Positions 1-5,930 of a stretch of 7,906 bases of DNA are shown in pieces. The stretch is taken from assembly GCA_012965455.1 (NCBI GenBank), contig DTSG01000483.1, positions 1 through 7,906 on the forward strand, given 5' to 3'. The stretch comes from Planctomycetaceae bacterium (GTDB lineage Bacteria > Planctomycetota > Planctomycetia > Pirellulales > Pirellulaceae). Position 1 is the stretch's first letter. Every line of letters begins with the position of its first letter. A program made the position numbers and the translations under genes. Below the pieces are notes generated by a model. That model did not search any database. It saw nothing but the letters and a program-made list of their open reading frames with translations, and was not told the origin of the DNA.

Positions 1-8
1 GATTTGAA

Positions 9-311
9 TCAGTGAGTCAGTCGTACTGCAGCTGATATAATGTTGTAAAAATACAGGAATGAATTTTGATCCTGTGTCACGAATGCAGCGTTATTTCCTT
101 CTGGAATTGGAATGAGATCGAAAGTGGTCAGTGCGAGGATTGCTACTAGTCCGATACAAGTACCCAGTAATCCCAGCCCGCCAAAAATGACGTTGAGTAC
201 TCCAAACACCTTGATCGCTTTGGGTTTCACCAATGCTTCGGCCTGCGGCGCTGTCGCATAGGGTGTTTGACTTTCGAATTGGTAGGGATTGGACGGAGGT
301 TGACTGGCCAT
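9..311 (-). CDS. Small planctomycete-type membrane protein, possibly shortened at its C-terminus
   Basis: Function unknown. The 100-residue product has a Pro/Gln/Tyr-rich cytoplasmic-looking N-terminus (SNPYQFESQTPYATAPQ), then KPKAIKVFGVLNVIFGGLG, then a Gly-rich hydrophobic segment at about residues 37-62 that should cross the membrane. I recognise this arrangement from planctomycete hypothetical proteins, which as I remember them are longer and carry further membrane helices. Here a second aromatic/hydrophobic stretch (FLYFYNIISAAV) begins at about residue 85, but the frame stops at TGA 9-11 after RLTH. A complete short protein, a frameshift or a premature stop are all possible, and the window edge prevents a decision. 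The start is well supported: an AGGA Shine-Dalgarno lies 6 bases upstream (318-321 on the complement), better than most starts here. It is divergent from the sulfatase. Confidence 0.6.
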   Translation of the reverse strand: MASQPPSNPYQFESQTPYATAPQAEALVKPKAIKVFGVLNVIFGGLGLLGTCIGLVAILALTTFDLIPIPEGNNAAFVTQDQNSFLYFYNIISAAVRLTH

Positions 312-335
312 AGATTGTCCTGAGGGGAAATTAAA

Positions 336-365
336 TTGTTCGGTGAATTATGGATTTAATATAAT
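336..365 (+). promoter_or_regulatory. Candidate sigma70-like promoter for the sulfatase gene
   Basis: A perfect TATAAT (360-365) is preceded at 18 bases by TTGTTC (336-341), a weak match to TTGACA. A second TATAAT lies at 372-377 without a recognisable -35 box. Transcription would start near 372 (or 384), leaving a leader of about 50-60 bases before the ATG at 432. The spacer is very AT-rich, so chance TATAAT matches are possible. Confidence 0.35.
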
Positions 366-374
366 GCATTGTAT
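359..374. repeat. Imperfect 16-bp palindrome over the -10 region
   Basis: The core AATGCATT (363-370) is a perfect 8-bp palindrome. The flanks ATA (359-361) and TAT (372-374) also pair, with one mismatched position (362/371) on each arm. It overlaps both TATAAT boxes between two divergent genes, where a repressor operator would sit. The AT-rich background makes chance symmetry fairly likely. Confidence 0.25.
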
Positions 375-426
375 AATCAAGCCATAGAACAATTTGAAAC
401 GGAATATGGAATTCAATAGGTCCACA

Positions 427-435
427 ATGATATGA
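427..435 (+). promoter_or_regulatory. Minimal ATG-ATA-TGA mini-ORF overlapping the sulfatase start
   Basis: An ATG at 427 opens a two-codon frame (Met-Ile-stop) whose TGA at 433-435 overlaps the sulfatase ATG at 432 in an ATGA arrangement. No clear Shine-Dalgarno precedes either ATG. The in-frame TAG at 417-419 rules out an upstream extension of the sulfatase, so 432 is its first possible ATG. The mini-ORF may be chance or could allow reinitiation. Confidence 0.25.
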
Positions 436-1889
436 GAAGATCCCGCTCGATAAACCATCACCGATGCTTCCAAATCCTGTTTTTCTTTGTCCTTAGTCTA
501 TTTGCAGTCGAGGTGGTTTTTGCCGCTAGGCCTAATGTCATTCTGTGCATGGCCGATGATTTGGGATGGGGGGATACAGGCTATAACGGCCACGAGGTAC
601 TAAAAACGCCAAATATCGATGCGATGGCGCGCGCTGGATTACAGTTCAATCGCTTTTACGCCGGTGCGGCCGTTTGTTCACCAACACGGGGAACATGTTT
701 GACCGGTCGACACGCATCACGCTTTGGAATCATGACGGCGAATCAAGGGCATTTGCGACGGGGCGAACTCAGTCTTGCTGAGATGCTGGGCGACAATGGG
801 TACCGTAGTGGACATTTTGGAAAATGGCATTTGGGAACGTTGGCCAGCGATTACTCGGGTAAGAAAGGGCGAAACCCAAAGGCGGATTACCTTACACCCG
901 GAATGGTTGGATTCGACACATGGTTTAGCACTGAGTTTGCGGTTGCAACATGGGATCCCTATGACCCAGCGAATGCGCATGCGTCATCCTATGACGCGCG
1001 TCTCCTTTATTGGGAGAACGGCGTGAATGTCGCAGACGGCCTAGCAACTGGTTTAACGGGTTGTGATAGCAGAATTATTATGGACAAGGCTTTGCCATTT
1101 ATCGAATCAGCAGTTGCCGATGAAGTCCCCTTCTTTACGGTAATTTGGTTTCATGCGCCTCACGAACCGATCATCGGTGGGCCGCAGTACTTAGCGATGT
1201 ATCCACAGGAGACAACTAATCGTCAACATTACTTCGCAGTCGTAACTGCGTTAGATGAACAAATTGGCCGACTGCGCGCTAAGTTGCGTGAACTTAACGT
1301 GGCAGAGAATACGATGCTGTGGTTCTGTTCGGACAATGGGCCTGAAGGAAATCCAGGTGCGATGAATCGGCGACAAGGATCGGCCGGTGAGTTTAGAGGT
1401 CGCAAACGGTCCTTGTACGAAGGAGGAATTCGCGTACCTGGGATTTTGGAATGGCCCGCACAAGTCGAAGCTGGTCGCCAGACAGATTATCCGGCGGTGA
1501 CGAGTGATTATTTTCCAACCGTGATGGATGTGGTTGGGTACGACTTACCGCGAGATAAGAGGCGCCCGTATGACGGCTTGTCGTTAATGACTTTGATTGA
1601 AAAAGGTGGTACACAGCGTCCGCGGGCCATCGCATTTGCCGGCCACGGAATGGAAGCGTTGAGTGGCAATCAGTATAAGTTGGTACACAATTTGTCAGAA
1701 AAACGTCAACGCAGTGATAACGGTAAAGGCGAACGTACCGAATGGGAATTGTATGACTTAATCGATGATCCGCGGGAAACGACGAATCTGATCGCAAAAT
1801 ATCCTGACATTGCGGATGAAATGAAACAAGAATTGCAGAGATGGCTTAAAAGTTGCCAGGCTAGCAAACAAGGAGCGGATTATCGGTGA
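432..1889 (+). CDS. Secreted type I (formylglycine-dependent) sulfatase
   Basis: Hydrolyses sulfate esters, probably outside the cytoplasm on sulfated glycans or similar substrates; the exact substrate cannot be read from sequence. The 485-residue product starts with a basic region and a hydrophobic Sec signal, with likely cleavage at about residues 30-32 (VVFA-A). The sulfatase signature CSPTRGTCLTGR spans 82-93, with Cys82 expected to become formylglycine. Other alkaline-phosphatase-fold sulfatase landmarks are visible: metal-binding DD (42-43) in ADDLGWGD, GKWHLG with Lys131 and His133, HAPHEP with His241 and His244, Asp301-Asn302 in SDNGPEG, and Lys325 before the YEGGIRVPGI block. The C-terminus keeps the usual WELYDLIDDPRETTNL element, so the protein appears complete. 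No maturase (FGE or radical-SAM) is nearby and would have to act in trans. It converges on the DUF1501 gene with a 39-base gap that holds no obvious terminator. Confidence 0.95.
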   Translation: MRRSRSINHHRCFQILFFFVLSLFAVEVVFAARPNVILCMADDLGWGDTGYNGHEVLKTPNIDAMARAGLQFNRFYAGAAVCSPTRGTCLTGRHASRFGIMTANQGHLRRGELSLAEMLGDNGYRSGHFGKWHLGTLASDYSGKKGRNPKADYLTPGMVGFDTWFSTEFAVATWDPYDPANAHASSYDARLLYWENGVNVADGLATGLTGCDSRIIMDKALPFIESAVADEVPFFTVIWFHAPHEPIIGGPQYLAMYPQETTNRQHYFAVVTALDEQIGRLRAKLRELNVAENTMLWFCSDNGPEGNPGAMNRRQGSAGEFRGRKRSLYEGGIRVPGILEWPAQVEAGRQTDYPAVTSDYFPTVMDVVGYDLPRDKRRPYDGLSLMTLIEKGGTQRPRAIAFAGHGMEALSGNQYKLVHNLSEKRQRSDNGKGERTEWELYDLIDDPRETTNLIAKYPDIADEMKQELQRWLKSCQASKQGADYR

Positions 1890-1928
1890 TTGCCCTCTCC
1901 GCGTGTGCTTCAATGCGATTTCTGTGTT

Positions 1929-3248
1929 CTAGAGCATTTCACGAGGGACTTCGCCACCGGGAACGATATGCGTCGGACGACCTTGCAGATCGTTGATTGT
2001 GTCGGTGGGCTTGAGACCTAAGCAATGGTAGATGATAGCATTAAAATCAGCTGGCTTTACAGGCCGTGACTTGGGATGCTCGGCCTTGGAGTTCGTGCTG
2101 CCGATTACTTGGCCGTGTCGGTAGCCCCCGCCGGCAAACAAAATACTTTGCGCACCGGGCCAGTGGTCTCGACCATTGTTCGCATTGATTTTTGGCGTTC
2201 GTCCGAACTCGCCCGCAGTGACCACCAGCGTATCATCGAGCATTCCCCGGTCGGCCAAATCCTGAATTAACACGCCTACCGCGCGGTCGTGGTTGACCAT
2301 TTTGCTATCGAGCGCACTCTTAATATTACTGTGGTTGTCCCAGTAGCCGGTGTTCAACGTAACGAAACGCACGCCCGCTTCAACAAACCGCCGTGCCAGC
2401 AATGCTTGCTCGCCCCACCCTGTACCATAACGTTCAACAAGTGCTGGGTCCTCGTCGGCAAGATCGAAAGCTTTGCGGGCGGTACCTGAGAGCAGGATGT
2501 CTTGCGCTTGTACCGCCATCTCATCCATATGGTCAAACGTGCCTTGGTTGTCGACATCGCGGCGTAACTTGTCGAATTTGTGCATCAAGTCTAGCCGATT
2601 TGATAGTCGGTCTTTCGTGAGTCCGTCAAACAAAGAGAAACTCTTGTCGCTGCCTGTGGGAAGCCGCCCTGCTTCGTTTCCATAACTAAAATCGCCAATA
2701 CGAAAAGGGTTGTGTTGTACGCCTAGGTGAGCAGCGCCATGATAGCCAAAACCACCATCATTAATATTAATCCCGCTAGGAACGCCTCCTCGCCGTGGAC
2801 CAAGCAACAGCGACGAAACGGATTGCATCGACGGCATACGTGCTGGCCGATCAGAGCCAGTGGCGCCGGTGTAAGCTGTTAACATCCAATGGGCGGCGGC
2901 CCAATGGTCGCCGTTACCATGAGTGAAACTGCGGATAATGGTGCACTTGTCCATGACTTTGGCTTGCCATGGCAGGAGTTCGCTAATGCGAATCCCGGGG
3001 ACTGTCGTTTCGATTGATGAATAGGGTCCACGAATTTCGGTCGGTTGGTCTGGCTTCATGTCGAATGTGTCGAGCTGCGAAGGACCGCCGTGTTGCCAGA
3101 TCAGGATGACACTGCGTTTGGATTTCTTTGTGTAGTCAGCATTAGCTTCTTGCCGTAATAACTGGGGTAAGGTTAGTCCGGCGAATCCCAGAGAACCAAT
3201 TTGAATCGCATCGCGCCGTGTGGGCCCGGAACACAGTCGAGGTTTCAT
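1929..3248 (-). CDS. DUF1501 family protein with Tat-type leader
   Basis: DUF1501 proteins belong to the alkaline-phosphatase/sulfatase-like superfamily and are abundant in planctomycetes; their substrate is not established. From the chosen ATG the product is 439 residues, normal for the family. It opens with a twin-arginine leader (TRRDAIQIGSLGFAGL, RR at 11-12). Family landmarks follow: WQHGGPSQLDTFDMKP (51-66), HGNGDHWAAAHWM (110-122), YWDNHSNIK (302-310), AGEFGRTP (345-352) and GRDHWPGAQ (359-367). There is no CxPxR sulfatase signature, so formylglycine chemistry is not expected. The frame is open upstream to a TTG at 3347, but a near-consensus promoter occupies that stretch, so translation must start downstream. 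The ATG at 3248 places the RR motif where Tat leaders have it; the ATG at 3269 (seven codons longer) is the alternative. The usual DUF1549/DUF1553 partner gene is not in this window. Confidence 0.92.
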   Translation of the reverse strand: MKPRLCSGPTRRDAIQIGSLGFAGLTLPQLLRQEANADYTKKSKRSVILIWQHGGPSQLDTFDMKPDQPTEIRGPYSSIETTVPGIRISELLPWQAKVMDKCTIIRSFTHGNGDHWAAAHWMLTAYTGATGSDRPARMPSMQSVSSLLLGPRRGGVPSGININDGGFGYHGAAHLGVQHNPFRIGDFSYGNEAGRLPTGSDKSFSLFDGLTKDRLSNRLDLMHKFDKLRRDVDNQGTFDHMDEMAVQAQDILLSGTARKAFDLADEDPALVERYGTGWGEQALLARRFVEAGVRFVTLNTGYWDNHSNIKSALDSKMVNHDRAVGVLIQDLADRGMLDDTLVVTAGEFGRTPKINANNGRDHWPGAQSILFAGGGYRHGQVIGSTNSKAEHPKSRPVKPADFNAIIYHCLGLKPTDTINDLQGRPTHIVPGGEVPREML

Positions 3249-3298
3249 ATTGCCAAGTATATTTAGCATGTGCAAGGCAGCGAGAGGGGTGAGATTGG

Positions 3299-3326
3299 TT
3301 GAGGTGGGAGCTTTAACTACTATAGA
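3299..3326 (+). promoter_or_regulatory. Candidate promoter for the dimethylformamidase-like gene
   Basis: TTGAGG (3299-3304), a 16-base spacer and TATAGA (3321-3326) match the sigma70 boxes at four of six positions each. Transcription would start near 3333, about 40 bases before the ATG at 3374. It shares bases 3321-3324 (TATA) with the -10 box of the minus-strand promoter. It is weaker than that promoter, so it may be partly chance. Confidence 0.35.
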
Positions 3327-3347
3327 ATGTAAGAGATGTAATTTCAA
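3319..3347 (-). promoter_or_regulatory. Near-consensus sigma70 promoter for the DUF1501 gene
   Basis: On the complement, TTGAAA (3347-3342) is followed by exactly 17 bases and then TATAGT (3324-3319), five of six matches in each box. Transcription should begin near 3312, giving a leader of about 43 or 64 bases to the two candidate ATGs. The -35 box coincides with the furthest-upstream TTG of the open frame, so that TTG cannot be the start. The -10 box overlaps the -10 box of the opposing promoter. Confidence 0.6.
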
Positions 3348-3373
3348 GAACAGTTTGAGAATACGAGCGTACC

Positions 3374-4933
3374 ATGGCTAAAGACAAGCGGACCGATTTG
3401 GATCGCCGCAGTGTGATTAAGAAGACTGCCGCCGCGTCACTATCGGTGGCGGCAGCCGTAACGGGGTCTGCGCAGGGATCAGTCGACAACAAGCCAGTCG
3501 GTAGAAGATCGTTGATCCAACGAGAAAACGAGCGCGGAGGTACGCGTGATTGGCAATTGACGAGAGTGTGGCCAAATCGAGATAATTTTCGTACCTCGCT
3601 GATCGAAGGCTATTGCTCACATCAATCAATTGCAGCAGGAGAATCGCTGGATATTTTTGTTAGTTGTGACCCGCAAACCGCATATACAATCGATATTTAC
3701 CGCATGGGCTACTACGGCGGCACGGGTGCTTGCCTTAAGAAGACGATCGGACCACTCACTGGGAAGACACAGGCAGTTCCTGAGATGACAGCCGCTCCTG
3801 AGAGGTTAAGAGAGTGCCAGTGGGATGTTAGTGTGTCGTTGAAAATTCCCGAGAATTGGGTGAGCGGTGTCTATTTAGGCAAACTGACCACCCTATCAAA
3901 ATCAAGTTCCGATCCGTATTGGCAGAGCTACGTTGTTTTTATAGTGACGGACGACCGTCCAGCAGATGTATTATTTCAGTGCAGCGACAATACATGGCAA
4001 GCCTACAATCGTTGGCCGCAGAACGAGTCGCTGTACACCCATCCAGCGGGTGCACATGCTCCGGGAGTGGCCGTTAGTTTCAATCGACCCTATGGGATGT
4101 ACACTCAGATATTTAAGCCGGCGTTGTCCATCGGTTCGGGAGAATTTTTACTATGGGAATATCCGTTGTGCTATTGGCTCGAGCAACAAGGATATGATGT
4201 TACCTATGGTTCCAATGCAGATGGCATCGATGTTGATTTTATTACGCGCTGTAAGACATTTTTGAGTGTGGGGCACGATGAGTATTGGGACATTCGACAG
4301 TACCAAGCTGCAGAGACGGCAATTCAACGCGGTGTGAATTATCTTTGGCTCAGTGGCAACTCGGTTTTTATTGTCTCTCCGTTTTCTGACAGTGCGACCG
4401 GAACACCCAAACGGACAATCACTCGTGAAGGATGTTATGGGGTGCTACGCAACGATGAGATCGAATCGTATGAAGCGCTGTTTGCCGGCCTCCGCGATAC
4501 AGGACTGGATGAGCGTCGCATCATCGGGGCGCGTAGCGTTGTTCCATTCAACGGGGGTGGCGACTGGACGTGTACTAATCCCCAGCACTGGCTATTTCAA
4601 GGGACAGGCATGAAACGCGGTGAAAGCGTCGCGGGACTCGTGGGATGGGAACATCACGGTGAGCCGGATTTAGACAGACACGGTTTGCAAGTTCTCGCTG
4701 AGGGTTCCGTGTGGGCGGGAGGCACGCGTGAAGGTAAATACGCAGCCACGATTTTTCCGGGAGGTAACGGAAACTTTGTCTTTAACGCAGCTACAATCTT
4801 TTGGTCGCAAGGACTGTCCACGCCCCCGGGGCATATCTTGCCGTGGTCCCATTGGAGTCGACCACATGGGCCTGACGCGCGAGTGCAACAGATGACGGCA
4901 AATCTGTTGGATCAGGCAATTGAAAATAGCTGA
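3374..4933 (+). CDS. Tat-exported protein with N,N-dimethylformamidase large-subunit C-terminal-like domain
   Basis: The 519-residue product resembles the catalytic part of the dimethylformamidase large subunit, an iron-dependent amide hydrolase; its real substrate is unknown. A twin-arginine leader (LDRRSVIKKTAAASLSVAAAV, RR at 11-12) predicts export of a folded protein, which suits a cofactor-loaded enzyme. Residues of about 60-195 look like a beta-rich domain (IDIYRMGYYGGTGA at 107-118). The rest shows family landmarks: FQCSDNTWQAYNRWP (201-215), SFNRPY, LSVGHDEYW (297-305), LWLSGNSVF (324-332), GWEHHG (424-429) and GNGNFVFNAATIFW (464-477). As I recall, the Paracoccus enzyme binds iron through two Tyr and one Glu. 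Tyr304, Glu426 and perhaps Tyr355 are candidates, but this needs alignment. No small-subunit gene is present, and the protein is much shorter than the roughly 760-residue classical large subunit. The ATG is preceded only by a weak purine stretch. Confidence 0.85.
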   Translation: MAKDKRTDLDRRSVIKKTAAASLSVAAAVTGSAQGSVDNKPVGRRSLIQRENERGGTRDWQLTRVWPNRDNFRTSLIEGYCSHQSIAAGESLDIFVSCDPQTAYTIDIYRMGYYGGTGACLKKTIGPLTGKTQAVPEMTAAPERLRECQWDVSVSLKIPENWVSGVYLGKLTTLSKSSSDPYWQSYVVFIVTDDRPADVLFQCSDNTWQAYNRWPQNESLYTHPAGAHAPGVAVSFNRPYGMYTQIFKPALSIGSGEFLLWEYPLCYWLEQQGYDVTYGSNADGIDVDFITRCKTFLSVGHDEYWDIRQYQAAETAIQRGVNYLWLSGNSVFIVSPFSDSATGTPKRTITREGCYGVLRNDEIESYEALFAGLRDTGLDERRIIGARSVVPFNGGGDWTCTNPQHWLFQGTGMKRGESVAGLVGWEHHGEPDLDRHGLQVLAEGSVWAGGTREGKYAATIFPGGNGNFVFNAATIFWSQGLSTPPGHILPWSHWSRPHGPDARVQQMTANLLDQAIENS

Positions 4934-4941
4934 CGCCGATT

Positions 4942-4961
4942 GGTCGTCAAAGCGGACGATT
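4942..4961. terminator. Weak hairpin between two convergent genes
   Basis: TCGTC (4944-4948) pairs perfectly with GACGA (4955-4959) around a 6-base loop, extended by two G-T pairs (4942-4943 with 4960-4961). It lies in the 31-base gap between the stop codons of the dimethylformamidase-like and DUF4198 genes, where a two-way terminator would be placed. No real T-tract follows on either strand, so termination is uncertain. Confidence 0.3.
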
Positions 4962-4964
4962 TAG

Positions 4965-5783
4965 TTATGAACCGACCCAGAATGTAAGCCCAGCCCAGAA
5001 GCTTTCCCAGTCAGCATTGACATCTTTTTGCTCGCAACGTCGTAAATAGACCAGTCGCACCAGCCATTCGCCCGTGTGAGGAAGTTTGAGACTAGCGACG
5101 CCGTTTTTACCGGTCGTGGAATGAATGTCGGTGACTTTGTCAGCCTGGCGTCCCAAGGCGGCTAGCTGAACGTTTGCTAAAGTGTTGTTGTCTAGCAAGA
5201 CACGGAACTGCAAGGTGTCATTTTGTTTGGCAACGGTGGGGTCTGAAAGCGGAATAATTTCTAGTTTGTGGCCTAGTGGTTTGTTCCACGTCGACGTTCG
5301 TTTGCCACCGACGACGAGCAATGATTTGAGATACCGTCTGTAGCGTTCGGTCGCCGACTTGTCCGCCTCTCCTGCTTTCTTGCGTTGGGCAATGATGTGA
5401 TGTAAACCTTCATGCTCAAGATACTGATGAAACTTGTCGCCAGTCATTTCAATTTGCGCCCAGTTGCGTTGCATCGAAATGACATGAGTGCCCGGTTTGT
5501 TGATAACGAATTGAGCGACAGGTTTTTTTGTGAATTGTTCCGCAACGATTAGATTCCTCGGCGCTGTTGCGTCGCTGTGCAATAAAAAATCAACCGTCAT
5601 CTTCTGCTGTAACGGACGTTCGGTTTCCTCGTTGAAATGATCTCCGACGAATAGCTTCACTACTACGGATTGGCCGACCTGAGGTTGATAGTTTTGTGGA
5701 GCGATCCAATAGTCATGTGCGTTTACAGAAAAAGATGTTCCGAAAACGAGAAATAAGGCAAAGAGTAGAGTAGGAGTTTTCAT
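4965..5783 (-). CDS. Exported DUF4198 protein (NikM-like, possible metal handling)
   Basis: DUF4198 proteins are exported beta-rich proteins, some linked to nickel or cobalt uptake; no transporter gene sits nearby to confirm that here. From the chosen ATG the product has 272 residues. A Sec signal (MKTPTLLFALFLVFGTSFSVNA) ends in an AxA-like VNA at 20-22, so the mature protein should start with His23-Asp24 in HDYWIAP, the hallmark N-terminus of this family. The central MTGDKFHQYLEHEGLHHI segment (residues 114-130) is conserved in style and carries four His (119, 124, 128, 129). The C-terminal part is Ig-like, ending in GEWLVRLVYLRRCEQKDVNADW and a short Trp-rich tail. An in-frame ATG three codons upstream (5792) is the alternative start; neither has a clear Shine-Dalgarno. 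It follows rhlE on the same strand after a 134-base gap, so probably is transcribed separately. Confidence 0.85.
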   Translation of the reverse strand: MKTPTLLFALFLVFGTSFSVNAHDYWIAPQNYQPQVGQSVVVKLFVGDHFNEETERPLQQKMTVDFLLHSDATAPRNLIVAEQFTKKPVAQFVINKPGTHVISMQRNWAQIEMTGDKFHQYLEHEGLHHIIAQRKKAGEADKSATERYRRYLKSLLVVGGKRTSTWNKPLGHKLEIIPLSDPTVAKQNDTLQFRVLLDNNTLANVQLAALGRQADKVTDIHSTTGKNGVASLKLPHTGEWLVRLVYLRRCEQKDVNADWESFWAGLTFWVGS

Positions 5784-5910
5784 GGCAAACATTGTACCAT
5801 CGGTGGCCGATTACCGTATCGGAAAACAAGTGCGTACCGGAACACAACGTGTCCTGCGGTTAACGGTTCCGAGCAAATACGACCACAAATTTACAACAAT
5901 TAGTCACCAG

Positions 5911-5930
5911 CAAACAACTACTGTTGTTTG
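5911..5930 (-). terminator. Perfect 8-bp hairpin overlapping the rhlE stop codon
   Basis: CAAACAAC (5911-5918) and GTTGTTTG (5923-5930) are exact reverse complements around a 4-base loop (TACT on the plus strand). The rhlE TAG (5920-5918) lies inside it. There is no T-tract after the hairpin in the direction of rhlE transcription, so it may protect or pause the 3' end rather than act as a classical intrinsic terminator. Confidence 0.4.

Noticed and set aside
1393..1797. 134-codon open frame antisense to the sulfatase
   Set aside because: Lies wholly inside a well-supported sulfatase gene and its translation shows no recognisable motif or domain.
1890..1928. Terminator between the convergent sulfatase and DUF1501 genes
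   Set aside because: No inverted repeat with adjacent T-tract could be found in the 39-base gap.
3249..3347. N-terminal extension of the DUF1501 protein from a TTG at 3347
   Set aside because: The TTG is the -35 box of a near-consensus promoter, so transcription starts inside this stretch; the extension also puts about 33 unrelated residues ahead of the Tat leader.
3966..4265. 99-codon frame inside the dimethylformamidase-like gene
   Set aside because: Same-strand shadow of the longer gene, with no domain and no separate ribosome-binding site.
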